NCBI GenBank assembly: GCA_030998225.1
Contig: JAPYXD010000714.1
Coordinates: forward strand, 2,790,001-2,854,000
DNA: 64,000 nucleotides
Origin: Diplolepis rosae
Taxonomy: Eukaryota > Arthropoda > Insecta > Hymenoptera > Diplolepididae
Direction of reading: 5' to 3'
Part shown: piece by piece, positions 22,278-33,349 of the stretch
How the letters are laid out: each line of letters opens with the position of its first letter
How positions within the stretch are numbered: the stretch's first letter is position 1
The notes under the pieces: model-generated
What the model saw: only the letters and a program-made list of their open reading frames with translations
Told to the model about the DNA's origin: nothing
The model's database searches: none
Program-made: the position numbers and the translations under genes

Positions 22278-22995
22278 CAGGGTGCGCCATTTAGACCTTC
22301 GGTATTTCAACATTCGATAACTATGTCACTTTTCAGCCGATTTTGGCAAATGAGCAAGATTTGTTTAGGATATACTTTACCATTTATTTCAAATCAGTTT
22401 TAGAACACAACGTCAATTAAATGACCACCTCCATTCGATAGACAAAAAGCAGCTCTTTTTCGCACATTCTGCATAACATTGGCCAGCATTTCGGGCGTTA
22501 TAGCAGCTATTTCGGCTCGTATGTTACATTTAAGTTCGTCAATTCTCTTTGGCTTGCGGGCAAAAACTTTGCTTTTTAAATAACCCCAAAGAAAAAAGTC
22601 AGGTACAGTTAAATCCGGAGAACGAGGAGGCCACTCCAAATCGCCATTTTTCGACACAGCGTGTTCCGCGAACTTGCGCTGTAAGAACTGCATCGTAGCG
22701 CCTGCGGTGTGGCAAGGTGCGCCATCTTGTTGGGAATAGAAGTCCGTCAGACCTTTTTCACGCATTTGCGGACACACAAAATATTTTTTACGATAAGCAC
22801 GCACAGTTTTCACAATTGAACGATTGTTTTCAATGTAAAACGCTACGATTTCAGCGCATTCTTTCGGTGTGTATTGACTCATGGTTAAAATGGCACTGAA
22901 TGACGCTTCAGAATCGCGCTCATTTGTCAAAATCGGCTAAAAAAAAACAGAGTTATTCAATGTTGAAATACCGAAGGTCTAGATGGCGCACTCTG
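22278..22995 (-). mobile_element. Internally deleted Tc1/mariner element (DD41D type) with ~50-bp TIRs
   Basis: The ends CAGGGTGCGCCATTTAGACC and (reverse complement) CAGAGTGCGCCATCTAGACC continue as inverted repeats for about 50 bases. The left flank is TA, the right TG(TA). It interrupts repeat H (H on both sides: 22090..22277 and 22996..23500). Confidence 0.85.
22400..22882 (-). pseudogene. Tc1/mariner-type transposase lacking its centre
   Basis: This is the open but internally deleted transposase of the 718-bp element. The likely start is the ATG at 22882 (MSQYTPKECAEIVAFYIEN), giving an N-terminal helix-turn-helix region as in insect transposases with this layout. It jumps from KKYFVCPQ directly to the last third (QQDGAPCHTAGATMQFL, WPPRSPDLTVPDFFLWGYLK, ITPEMLANVMQNVRKRAAFC). 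The second and third catalytic Asp are separated by 41 residues, as counted in the sequence, matching the DD41D group. The first catalytic Asp and about 170 residues are missing, so it cannot be active, though its ends could still be moved by a full-length relative. It ends at TAA 22400. Confidence 0.85.
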
Positions 22996-23589
22996 TGTAT
23001 ATATATTAACTACCATCGGAAATTACAGATTGAATTGGAGTTTCAACTTTCGTTAAAGTGTTTTATTTTCTAGAAAGATATTAAAAAAGAAATTTTAATT
23101 TAGATTTAGATTTCAAAAGGTTTTTTTCAGTATGTCTTCATAGTGATTTCTTAACCTAATCAAAATATTTTTAGAAATTCTTTCCTGGATTCTATCTTGA
23201 GGTTGAACAGAATTAAAAAAATTCATGCAATTTTTAAAATATGTAGCTTCTTCAAGAAGTTTTTAAAAAGCGATGTATATCATATTTTAATAAATTTAGA
23301 AATTTTTATCAAAATATTGATAGTTTTGATTTTTTGAATTCTTCAAATGAATGTAGTACAATCATCATTTGAAATTTGATGATTTTCAATTACCATGTTT
23401 GATTCTAGGGCAGAATCTAGCAGAAAAATTCCAAAAACATCTTAATTAGTTAGAGAAATACTATGAAAACTTACCTTTGAAATGAGACTACAGACTTTTC
23501 ACAATGTTAATTAATTTTAGAGTTATTAATATTATTAAGAAAGATCTAAATTTGATGTCTTTTGATTTCTCATCATATGAGAATTAAGG
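22996..23589 (+). repeat. Repeat H, distal part
   Basis: Resembles 58560..58680 and 59580..59640 (CGGAAATTACAG, AGTTTCAACT, CTTACCTTTGAAATGAG). No genes seen. Confidence 0.5.
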
Positions 23590-23870
23590 TTTTGGTTTTA
23601 TGTGAAAAATCATTTTCGGAATGTTCATCAAATCTTTACGTTTTGAGATCCCCTGAGTCAGAAAAAACGGTTTTTACGAAAGTGTATGTCTGTCTGCCTG
23701 CAGTAGTAATAGGTCATATACTAGATAACTCTGGATAGAAAAAAATTGTCGGATGGAATTGAGCTTTGGCATACATTATCGGAGCCGAAAAAGTAAGGAC
23801 AAGTTCGTTCACCAGCTACATCCGACAAAAATTGTCAAAATAGGAGCATTTTTTGTGTTTTTGAAAAAAA
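23590..23870 (+). repeat. Repeat F, 5' part (interrupted by an LTR)
   Basis: Inverse of 18995..19310 with the GTCTGTCTGCCTG tract and GGACAAGTTCGTTCACCAG. The copy resumes at 25187 after the solo LTR (GATGAAAAAATCAAAAATG). Confidence 0.7.
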
Positions 23871-25186
23871 TGTTACGGCGGGGGAAAACGCGAAGCGTGG
23901 TGGTGTTGTGGGTGGAGATGCGGGTTGGTGCGAAATGGTGGTCTTCGTTATTGAAACCGGGCACCCCAGATAGAGCCTGGATAGCGCCTGGTTTCAGTCA
24001 AACACGTTGCAGGACGGTTCGTCTTCCTCTGCTTCCCTTCCGCTTTTCTTCTTCTTGATTCACGGCGCGTGGCTGGGCCATGGTTAAAGGCGAGAGAGGG
24101 GATAAGAGAGAGGGAGATGGAAGACCGCTGTCGATCTTCCAGGGGAGAAGACCTAGGCAGATCTTCTGGCGAGGGAGAGAGATGGAAGACCGTTGTCGAT
24201 CTTCCAGGGGAGAAGACCTAGGCAGATCTTCTGGCGAGGGAGAGAGATGGAAGACCGTTGTCGATCTTCCAGGGGAGAAGACCTAGGCAGATCTTCTGGC
24301 GAGGGAGAGAGATGGAAGACCGTTGTCGATCTTCCAGGGGAGAAGACCTAGGCAGATCTTCTGGCGAGGGAGAGAGATGGAAGACCGTTGTCGATCTTCC
24401 AGGGGAGAAGACCTAGGCAGATCTTCTGGCGAGGGAGTGAGATGGAAGACCGTTGTCGATCTTCCAGGGGAGAAGACCTAGAGAGATCTTCTGGCGAGGG
24501 AGAGAGATGGAAGACCGTTGTCGATCTTCCAGGGGAGAAGACCTAGAGAGATCTTCTGGCTAGGACTTACCAGGATGTAGAGGTTGATGGTAGCAAAACT
24601 CAGCTTCTTCTCGAGGTTGGTTTATTGAGTCGAGGTTAAGACCGTAGGCGAGACCTACGCCCCGAATGAATCTCCCAGCGAAAACGCGCCCTTTTATCTT
24701 GCTTCTCTCCCTTCGGTGGTTCTGTGGAAGGGGTCGATTTCCCCGACTTTTCTAGTGCAGTTTCCCTTGCTTGGACGTCTCTCACACTTTCTAATTTTTT
24801 TCTTTGTTTTTTCTTTGTTTTTTCTACATAGAGAGTCCCATTGCTGGGCCCTGGTAGTGGGAGAACGTAAGGGTTCTCTAGCCACTCTGTACAAGTGCGA
24901 AAGAGAGTGATGAGAATGTCCAGTGGAGTGAGAGAGAACGCATGCACAGCGTGTGACTCCTCACTGAGCTGGTACTTGGTGCGAGTGCGAGAGAGCGTAC
25001 CGAGGTATGGGAGAGAAGAAGACAGAGGACCTTTTGTTCCACTCTTGCCTAAGAGGTGGAAGGGCATGCTGTCGCCAGATGATGGTCAAGTAAGCGCCGT
25101 TCAAGGGAATGAGATTTTTCGTTATTTGAATAAAATATATTAAATTTTATAAAATCTCATTCCCTTCTATCGCTGTGCGTATAACA
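23871..25186. mobile_element. Solo LTR (1316 bp) with internal minisatellite
   Basis: It starts TGTTACGGCG and ends GTATAACA, so the termini are TG...CA with inverted TGTTA/TAACA. AAAA on both sides gives a 4-bp target duplication, although the A-rich flank makes this weak evidence. The flanking DNA on both sides is repeat F, whose uninterrupted form is seen at 41620, so the insertion is certain. It is GC-rich compared with its surroundings and has no internal retrotransposon genes. Open frames within it are not genes. Confidence 0.75.
24116..24565 (+). repeat. 65-bp minisatellite, seven units
   Basis: Units begin GATGGAAGACCG at 24116, 24181, 24246, 24311, 24376, 24441 and 24506, a constant 65-bp period. 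They are nearly identical, differing by single bases such as GGCAG versus GAGAG. Each unit contains GATCTTCC and AGATCTTCTGG. It produces a spurious open frame at 24080..24286. Confidence 0.95.
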
Positions 25187-25239
25187 AAAACTTGATGAAA
25201 AAATCAAAAATGTTAAGACTGGTTTTCACTGTTAAATCA

Positions 25240-25410
25240 CTTAATTTTCACTGATTCATCAGATGAAAAAATATTTCTCACTGTCAGATCAGTCAACTTT
25301 CACTGAAATAATCAGTGAAATTTGACTGATTTACAGTAACCTCTTTTTAGCTATTTGAATCAGTCAAATTTCACTGATAACCAGTACATTTTGACTGATG
25401 CAAATTTAGA
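25240..25410. repeat. Cluster of TCAGTGAAA motifs
   Basis: CACTGA/TCAGTG or a close variant occurs about ten times in both orientations within 170 bases. It starts where repeat F stops. It looks like the subterminal part of a small DNA element, but no end or duplication was found. Confidence 0.5.
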
Positions 25411-25489
25411 GAGTACACTAACTTTAATTTGGTATGAAGTAAAATTGAAAATAAATCCTTTAGAATAAAACATTTTGAATAAACTTTCA

Positions 25490-26010
25490 GAATACATAAC
25501 ATATTTTATGTGCCTCAGCCGCGGAAACTCGTTTTTCCGTTACAACTGAGAGTAAAGCAATGTTGTATATTCCGTTACAGAAAAATACAATGTAGAAATT
25601 GAACTGCGCATGCGCATTATAGTCTTACAGCGGAACGCAATCTATTTCTTATTCTTGTTCTTCTCACTTCTTCTTCGTACAGCGGAACGCAATCTATTTC
25701 TTATTCTTTTTCTTCGTACAGCGTTAGCACTGACTACTACACAAGACCGATAAAATCAAAATGGCCGGGACTAGTCGCCAATTTGCGCCCGCTTCGTACA
25801 ACTAGCGCAGCAAACAACTACAATAAGTACTAGATTAGATTCCAATGTACGCATAAAAACTCGTATCCGCACCACAGTCACATAAAATAGAATATGTGCC
25901 AATGCACACAATTCGGGACATTGCGAGACTCGCGACAATGCTCGCAGGACTGATCGTGCCTCGGATTCGTCTCGGCTTTGCCTCAGCTACGTCTCGACTA
26001 TGCCTCACCT
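25490..26010 (+). repeat. Dispersed repeat G, copy 2
   Basis: Parallel to 6100..6700. Contains an internal direct repeat of ACAGCGGAACGCAATCTATT (about 25627 and 25679) and a CG-rich CCTCAGCTACGTCTCGACTA block at its right end. Confidence 0.6.
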
Positions 26011-26110
26011 ACTAGTGATTGGAAATATTGACCAAATCGCGTATCGATTAATATCGATATTTTTGGAAAAAGTATCGATAATATCGATATTTTTCGATAA
26101 CTTCACCCTC
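26011..26110. repeat. TATCGATA-rich stretch
   Basis: Five or more TATCGAT/ATCGATA motifs within about 70 bases. Possibly the subterminal end of a hAT-like element (AGTGATTGG at 26014), but no partner end was seen. Confidence 0.35.
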
Positions 26111-27327
26111 TCTTCGCCATATCCTAACCTGACCCAGTGCTCCTAATTCGTGCCCCTTTTACTCAACTGTGCATACGTTGCAGGCCGTATCTGATTGGTT
26201 GCTATTCGCGCGCGGTTTAAAATGCTGAAAAATATTATTTTTATTAGTTGAAATGCCATTATTTATTTATAATAAACAATAAAAATAATATGGGGAATAC
26301 TAATCTGACCTTACTTCAAAGTTTCGCAAATTAAATTTACTTGAAAAATAAAGGAAGATTGAAACACAATAAAAAAACACAAGAAATACTATAAAATATA
26401 TTTATTTAAATGTTCAGTATATATTGTTCAGGTAAAATTGCATTGGAATGGTAAAATTACCACGAAGCAAGTTAGAGGCAATGTAATTGTACACTCTCTT
26501 TGTAAAATTCCAGTTCCAAATTGAGATAACCAAGTTGACGTCACAGGCCATGTGGTAGGGATAGACTGTAAGTTAGGTTGGTCTTGGACGAAAGAAATAC
26601 ATGGGAATGATTGGGAAATTGATGAAACAAAATTTTCTAGCGTAAAAGTAAGTTATAAATTTATTAATAATTATATTTTTCAAGTGCAAAATTAATTTCC
26701 GCCTATTTTGACAAACATACTTTTGCTTATCGGTGCAGTGCACATGGTATTAGTGGCATTGAAATGTTTTGATGTTTCTTATCGTGGAGTGAAAAAATTA
26801 AATCTGTTACAAATATTTATTGAAAATTTTATTATTACATAAAATAAAGGTGAGTATATATTTCAAATAAAGTGGAAACTGAAATATAAAAAGGAAATTT
26901 GAAAAATTAATTAAACATTATGTTAACAGTATATATTAAATATTGTTCATGTTCTTAAGTCACATAAGTAATTCATTTATATCGTTCAACACAATGTTTT
27001 TCTTGAAGGGAGAGTAAAGGATGGCTTAAGCAATTTAAAAATCCAGTAGAAGTTTTCTACGACTATAAAAGGTGTACCAGATGTGTAGAAGGCACCCGCA
27101 AATTTCACCCACAACTAATTCTAAAATGTATAATAAGTGTTAATATAATTAATTCTATATAATATTATATATGTAGTATAATAATAGAGATTCTTTTATG
27201 TGCGTGTATATTTCGAAATAACAAAGTGGAATAGAAACGTACTTGCTCTGAAATACTCATCTCGTATTCTTCTTTTTCTACATTAATACTAATAGATGGT
27301 GCTATAATTTGATCGAGAACATAGTCT
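26111..27327. other. Unassigned stretch with one weak coding-like patch
   Basis: Mostly AT-rich. At 26530..26650 the plus strand reads DVTGHVVGIDCKLGWSWTKE and continues to a donor-like AAA/GTAAGT, with one stop just upstream. I do not recognise it. It may be a decayed exon or chance. Confidence 0.25.
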
Positions 27328-27902
27328 CCCTAGCAAACTGGCTGAACGCTAGCTCTATGCTGTAGCGTAAAGCTATCGTAAAGTAGCATTATAACTCATG
27401 AATGAGGCAAAATGAATATTCAAAATGTTTTTATCCTTATTCTTCGTTAAAAATAACGTTAAAAGGTAATGGACATATGCAATAATTTTATTTATTAACG
27501 TTAAAAATTAAAAAAACAATACCTGTCATTGAAGGCAGTGCAGTGGTTCACCTTTTGTGGAACGTCTCCACGGTTAAAGTTGACATTGGTTGGAGTGAGA
27601 CACAAATATACTTTTACCTCACTCTAACAAATAGTCAATCCTGACGGTGAAGACATGGAAAGTGATGAACCACTACACTGCCTTTAATGGCAGGTATTAT
27701 GTTTTTTTTTAATTTTTAGCGTTAATAAATAAAATTACTGCATATTTTAATTACCAGTTAACGTTACTTATAACGTAGAATAAAGATAAAAACATTTTGA
27801 ATATTTATTTTGCCTCATTCATGAGTTATAATGCTACTTTACGATAGCTTTACGATAGCTTTAGGCTACAGCGTAAAGCTAGCGTTCAGCCAGTTCGCTA
27901 GG
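27328..27902. mobile_element. Palindromic MITE with CCCTAGC ends
   Basis: 27328..27560 is the reverse complement of 27670..27902 (shared outer phrase CTAGCNAACTGGCTGAACGC). No coding frame. Related ends occur at 34630..34830, 35015 and 35880..36052 (GTTCAGCCGGTTTGCTAGGG). No clear target duplication. Confidence 0.75.
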
Positions 27903-28189
27903 GCTTTTACGCTATTAGGAGCATTTTCACATAATACAATGTGTTTAGTCATCCGGGTAATATGTTTGATATATATTTTCTCACAAATAAACACTTATAT
28001 TCTTTTTCAACGCCATCAACAGGCATATAATATTTATTAAAAACATCAGTTGGTCTCAATTTCCCGTGTTTTCTTTTCATTTTATGGCATCAAATTGAAT
28101 TCACTTTAGTAATTAATATACTAGTTGTCAACAAAATAATACAAATACACTTTCAAAAGACATACTGTTTCATAAAAGCCTAAAACAAG
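27903..28189. other. Nothing recognised
   Basis: AT-rich, no feature I can support. Confidence 0.5.
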
Positions 28190-29160
28190 GTTAGGTGGTG
28201 GATGTTCCCTTATCGTGACGAGTAGTAGTTTCGAAAGTGACCGCTTCTGCAGCGCTGCAATCGAGTAGTTAAAGGAATACCTAGAGTTCTAAATTTCTCA
28301 AACATTTAAAATCCGGTCACGTTCTCGTGATTGTTACCGTCATTTTAAGACAACTTGAGAATTTACAGAGAATTTAAGGGACTTTTACCGTACCTTCACC
28401 AATATTTGCATTATCATTAAACCTTATAATATTGTAAATTTATTTGCAAACACTATGAATTGCAATAGTGTAGGTTTTATAAAAATAAACTACGAAAAAT
28501 GTCAAGTTTTATTGGAATTCAATATCGAAAAGAAATTTTGTATAGCCATTATATTAAATTCAAACATAAAGAATAACTAATTCAAGTTTTCTTCGCACAA
28601 ATTACGCTTTGATTTAAATAATTGTTTGACAGTTTCGGGGCAGTTTATGTACTTTTTGAAGTACTCTATTTGTCGAGTGGCATGCTTTCTGTACATCTGA
28701 TCACAGTATTTGCACTTGAAAGAAGCTTTATTTTGTTTATCAATAATTAAAAAAAAAAAATTTCAAACTATATTCTTCTTTTTCCTTTTTTATTGTGCAC
28801 GTTACACGAACTTCCAGAACAAAGCATTTATCAAAAACAATTGAAAGCTTGAACCGTTACGGAAAATATTTTTAAATTCTCATAAATTCTCGAAGAGCAC
28901 ATTCATCAGTGAAATTCTCAGTCATATTCCCGTGCTCCAGACATATTCTCGGTCACATAAACTCTTTAGAACTCTAACCTGTGGTTTACAGACAGGTTTC
29001 ACAGCTGACTACGTTCTGGGTATATCTATATACATGCTATAGTGCGGTTATTCGGGCCACTACTCGATACTAGCGCTATCCGTGGCGAAAATATGAAACA
29101 TTCTGACTACAAGAAGTGAACATCCCCCACCACGGGAGTTGCCAGACCTGTCTATACTAC
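28190..29160. mobile_element. Probable decayed hAT-type element carrying a BED finger
   Basis: The edges share the inverted phrase GGTGGTGGATGTTC (28193) and (reverse complement at 29120) GGTGGGGGATGTTC. Weaker inverted similarity continues inward (TAGAGTTCTAAA at 28283 and 28968). Between them lies a BED-type zinc-finger remnant. No target duplication was identified. Confidence 0.4.
28585..28749 (-). pseudogene. BED-type zinc-finger fragment
   Basis: On the minus strand the frame reads ASFKCKYCDQMYRKHATRQI followed by EYFKKYINCPETVKQLF. The C-x2-C, the H-A-T-R-x7..9 stretch and the following Cys have the spacing of BED zinc fingers, which bind DNA at the N-terminus of hAT transposases and of genes derived from them. 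The His usually preceding the last Cys is Tyr here. The frame runs for only about 55 residues between stops and no hAT catalytic or dimerisation region is visible nearby, so it is a fragment. Confidence 0.55.
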
Positions 29161-29944
29161 CGTGCATAAAGCGTATAACTGCATGCTTGCAGAGGTTTTT
29201 TCCGTTACCCCGTATTTTTTTCGTCAATACACTACCTTCCTAAATACGCTTGACGCCCATTGTTATAAAAAGCAATTTTGATGGGAAAAATTACTATGAA
29301 GAATTACGCTCACGCAAAACTTGTGAACACCGAACTGGCTGGAGGGCACATCTTGTTATAAAATCTGGCCCTTCAAATACAAATTCACCAGTCCGGGTTT
29401 TTGTCCGGATTTTTCAAATGATAAATTTTTATTTTTTAATTAACTTTTGGATCTTTTTTTGTACAAAATTTTATCATTCAATGCCATCTAACGATTTCTT
29501 CGTCAATCCACAAGCCTCAACAATTCCAAAATAATTTTTCAACTCAATAGATTATTAATTAAAATGCATCAAGGTTCAAAAATAAAAATATAAGATGTTA
29601 AGCGTTGATAACATTTAATAAAATAGTCACTTTTCTGTCCTATCTTGTCCTCTTTTTCAATATTTTCTGTCCTACTTCGTTCTCTTTTTCAAACTTTTCT
29701 GTTCTAGTTTGACCTCCCTTTTAAATAAATTTTTGTCCTACTCTGTCCTCATTTTTCAAACCTACTTGTCTTACTTTTTGAAAATCAATTATGGTCACCC
29801 TAGTATAAAAGAAACAAAAGTACATATCTGTCTCTTTCACACATTATGTTTCAACACAGAACGCATTGAGAATAGTCGTAAGGGGTGTAATTTAATGTAT
29901 TTCGCCAATTCAGACACGCCCCTGAACTTAGGACGCAGTCCCAT
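29161..29944. repeat. Unassigned, with a degenerate pyrimidine-rich tandem repeat
   Basis: At about 29630..29785 the phrase TTTTCTGTCCTACTTTGTCC and a following CTCTTTTTCAAA recur four to five times with a period of roughly 37 to 40 bases. The remainder has no recognisable gene. Confidence 0.5.
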
Positions 29945-30070
29945 ATCAAGGAGAATAGGATGATAAAGGAATAGGGGACCCGGATTCAACCAATGAGATT
30001 ATCGTAAAAATTCGGGCGAGTATCTCATTAGTTGAATTCTGTTCCCCTATTCCTGTTTTATCCTCATCAT
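29945..30070. repeat. 125-bp hairpin
   Basis: GGATGATAAAGGAATAGGGG pairs with the complementary CCCCTATTCCTGTTTTATCC, and the inner parts (CAACCAATGAGAT/ATCTCATTAGTTG) also pair. It is most likely a tiny MITE. Confidence 0.75.
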
Positions 30071-30407
30071 AGTACTGCACCCACAGTTAGTGTTGTAAAT
30101 TTACAGGTGTTAAAGGAGGATACACCGGTAAATATACACTACAGACAGTTCTGATGGCGAAGACATGGTACGTGTCCTCATCAGTAGCAGACGACGGTCA
30201 GTTTTGGTCAGTTTCCAGCTGGGCTTCTGCTAGTCTAGAATTGGATGCTAATCTTTTGTTTGAGTGTTTGTTTTTATCTGCAAGAAGTGACTATCTGAAC
30301 GTGTTTTTTTCGGATGCATTTCACATAATTTCAAGTGATACAGTTTGCAAGATAAATCAATGCGAATGGTTTCCACTCGTTCTCAACTGCATCAGTATTC
30401 TTACGTT
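30071..30407. other. Unassigned stretch
   Basis: Holds an 87-codon open frame (30154..30414) with no recognisable domain and no splice or repeat support. I do not call it a gene. Confidence 0.35.
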
Positions 30408-30522
30408 AAAGTAAAGTTTGGCGACGGCACGTTGAAGTTGCCTGGAAGACCTCTCTTTTTCTATCTTTGCCTGTCCTGTCTTACAGACAACTTCAAGGTC
30501 CCGTCGCTAAACTTTACTGTAG
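30408..30522. repeat. 115-bp hairpin
   Basis: GTAAAGTTTGGCGACGGCACG pairs with the reverse complement of CGGTCCCGTCGCTAAACTTTAC-like sequence near 30500..30522, and TTGAAGTTG pairs with CAACTTCAA inside. Probably a MITE-like foldback. A small-RNA precursor is possible but unsupported. Confidence 0.65.
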
Positions 30523-30589
30523 CCTATTGCTATTCTAATGAGAGAAAGCTATTTTTTGTTTGCAGATGAAATACAATACCATAATCGGT

Positions 30590-30830
30590 TAAACTGAAGT
30601 TTAGAGGTACCGCAATACGATGTTGTCTGCGTTTCACGATGAGCAAGGTAGCCAACATAGAAAAGGTTGCGTATTTCGTAAAGGCGGATAATTTAAACAT
30701 TTTTATTTTATTAGAGTGCACACACATCGACTGTTTCATCGATTGTTCATTTACGATCAAAAGTAGCGTCGAAAATTTTTATTTCACGTATCAACGATTC
30801 CGCTTCGTTCTCCCCAACTGAATATTCTCA
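30590..30830 (+). repeat. Dispersed repeat, relative of 37490..37730
   Basis: GGTTAAACTGAAGTTTAG and GTAGCCAACATAGAAAAG resemble the inverted sequences at 37345..37410 and 37630..37725. The second half (GTCGAAAATTTTTATTTCA) matches 37520..37545 inverted. Confidence 0.6.
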
Positions 30831-30834
30831 TATC

Positions 30835-30954
30835 GGATCCTATGTCAATTTCCTATTGGAAACTTCCATAGAATGGAAAAGAGGATCTTATATAGGATCC
30901 TATGTCAATTTCCTATTGGAAGATTCCATAGAATTGAACAGATGATCTTATAAG
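30835..30954 (+). repeat. 60-bp tandem duplication
   Basis: Two units beginning GGATCCTATGTCAATTTCCT at 30835 and 30895. A third, diverged unit seems to continue at 32158 (TATAGGTTCCTACG) after the inserted element. Confidence 0.85.
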
Positions 30955-32157
30955 GTAAAAGCACCAATAGCCGTACAGTACCCAATAGCCGGACAGAGCC
31001 ATGAGTTTTTCACAAAATTATAAATTTATGAATCACTTATCGCTATTTTGGTGTACCGTATACAAACCTCGAAACGTACACTTTAAAAAAGTAAAAAATT
31101 TGTTGAATTAGAAATTAAAACTTCGCCAAGAAAAAAAAAATTTTCTACTGAAGCACAAGGCTGGTCGAAATGTAGCGGAATCTGCTTTATAAACTAACTG
31201 ACGCGTTGTCTTTGTTAAGCAAATAACATTTACATTTACCTTCATTTGTCATTTTAATACGTGTTACACTAAAGTCAAATGCTTTATATAAACCATAATA
31301 TTTTTCAAAATTAAAAAACATTTTCCTTTAATTAAATATTTTAAATCCGGTTATTAGGTCAATGAATATTCGTTTTGCCTAATAACCGAAAGCGTGTTCG
31401 GCGTTACATTGCACTGCTTTTTGAGAAAGAAACAGGAAGAGACAGGGAAGAAAGAAGCTACATTTAAAAAAAAAAAGAACAGAAAGAGAAAAAAAAGCTG
31501 CATTAAAGAAAAAAACAGCAAGAGCAAGAAAAAAGAGAAGCCACGTTAAAGGAAAATCAAAAGCAGGATCAAAAGAAAAAATATTTGAAAAGAAAGAAAG
31601 AAGAATAAAACAAAAAACCAGCAAAAAAACTAAGAAGCAGAAGTGTTAAATAAATATTTTATTATGTAAATGTAAAGGAAAGTTCATAGAAAAAAAATTG
31701 GCAAAATGAATTAAACTTATTCAATAGACCTCAAAAGAATGACGTTCATTAACAATTCTATTTGTAAAATCTTTTCAATATTTTTTTTTTTTATAAGCGT
31801 AGACCCAAAAAATGTTTCCGTAAATATTTCCCAGTGTTTATTATGCTTGAAAAATATAAAATCCATATCAATCAAATTATAATATTCTCTTGTCCGAGTA
31901 TTGGTGCAGCGCTGTCTGGCTATTGGATCAATTCACTTTTCCCGTCCGGCAATTGGCTCCAGAGCATTATTTAATGAAGAGAATTATTAAAAGTGAATAT
32001 TCAGATTTAACACAACTCTGGACTTTTTGTTATAGAAGGGAGGAAACATACATCAAAATAATCGCGGCAATTCTTGATTCCGCGTCACATTTAGAACGAT
32101 TAATACAAAAAATTGAATGACATTTCCTTAGACATCCGGCTATTGGTGCTTTTACCT
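30953..32157. mobile_element. TA-targeted element with 21-bp TIRs
   Basis: AGGTAAAAGCACCAATAGCC begins at 30953 and its exact complement ends at 32157. TA lies on both sides (30951..30952, 32158..32159), as for Tc1/mariner relatives. The phrase CCAATAGCCGGA or variants recurs subterminally. The interior has an A-rich GAAAGAAA tract (31420..31640) and a 76-codon frame near the right end that I do not recognise. Confidence 0.75.
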
Positions 32158-32219
32158 TATAGGTTCCTACGTAGGTTTCTATATAGAAACTTAATACTAT
32201 TGGATTAAGTACCCTAGTC

Positions 32220-32400
32220 AATCGGCTGAACAAATGTAATATAAATATGGAACCAAATTAGAGCTTATAACGATATTATAAGACACTATTAACTAATGTG
32301 TGCATAAAATTGTTCACATAATAAGGAAATTACAGTTATTAATTTTTATACAGATAATTTGGGTAAATAAATGACAAAAAAATAGTTGTCATGTTTAATA
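32220..32400. repeat. Left arm of a 3.5-kb inverted repeat
   Basis: Reverse complement of about 35520..35690 (shared phrases AATTAGAGCTTATAACGATATTA and GACAACTATTT). The mariner pair lies between the arms. Confidence 0.7.
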
Positions 32401-33230
32401 ACAAAGGGCCTAGTCGGGTAAGCATGTAAAATCTTCCTTTGCATTTATTAAGTCCAAATTGGTACCATATATTGACACCTATGAGACACGAAATTCCCTC
32501 AAGTCTCAACCTCAAAAACGTATTTTTGTAGGAGTTTTGGAGGGGTAAAGAAAAATAGAAAAAGTAGTTTTTCTCGTAAACGACTTGACCGAATTTGATT
32601 AGAAATAATATGTTATGTAGATCGATAGGATATTTAAAAAAAATCAAAAAATTTTTGGACGAAAGTAATAAGTCTAAAAAGGTTATGTTTTATAGTGTGC
32701 CATTTTTGAAGATTAGAAACAGAAAAAAGTCACACATTGACAAATCTGAAAGTACGGTAAATGTGGAATTATTTTATACTTCAGTTCGTGCAATTTTACC
32801 ATCGTAATTGCTGATCTATGGGCCGTCGCATTGTCCTGGTGAAAGAGGACTATTTTCGTAGCCAAATGCGGACGTTTGTTCTTGACATCCTGGTCCAAAC
32901 GTTGTAATAGCCCAGAATAATACTCTCCGTTGATAGTTTTACTTTTGTCCAGGTAGTCCACAAAAATTTCCTCATAGGAATCATAGAAGACAGTGGCAAT
33001 CACCTTTCCAGCTGTATCTTATATAACAGAATTGTTAGATAAGGTTGGAAAACTGGTTATTGACTATGCGAAAGAAGACTCCAATGTCTTTAAATTCAAG
33101 GTCCAATCTCGACACGTTTCTCAAAGATTATACAGATGTTTTGACAGGTATTCATCGGGGATTCTTCAGCCAACTCAAATACTCAGCAATGTATTTTTAA
33201 AAAAAACGATTATATTCCAGTGATACTGTT
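32340..33230 (-). pseudogene. Mariner transposase fragment, left member of a head-to-head pair
   Basis: The 96-codon frame (32713..33003) reads VDYLDKSKTINGEYYSGLL, KNKRPHLATKIVLFHQDN and AITMVKLHELKYKIIPHLPY. This is the stretch between the first and third catalytic Asp of a mariner transposase. The second Asp is in HQDNATAH. The third Asp is lost where the frame leaves the family (QICQCVTFF). It matches the right copy at 33943 closely in reverse. No N-terminal helix-turn-helix is present. The sequence upstream (33010..33230) reads KLVIDYAKEDSNVFKFKVQ on the opposite strand in both copies and is not mariner. Confidence 0.8.
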
Positions 33231-33349
33231 CTTGCCGGCTATTTCTTTCGGAAACGACCCTTATTCATCTGTCTTTTGTCAGGTACGTTGTTGGCAAATC
33301 TAGAACTTATAAAATTTAAATATAATTATGAGCAATTCATTTTTCCTTG

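Noticed and set aside
24116..24565. Regular 65-bp repeats, considered as a CRISPR array
   Set aside because: Units are contiguous with no unique spacers, and the setting is a eukaryotic LTR. It is a minisatellite.
24636..25067. 143-codon minus-strand frame
   Set aside because: Lies wholly within the solo LTR, has no domain and overlaps frames on the other strand.
30408..30522. Hairpin considered as a microRNA precursor
   Set aside because: Paired arms are longer and more perfect than typical precursors and there is no expression evidence. A small foldback repeat is more likely.
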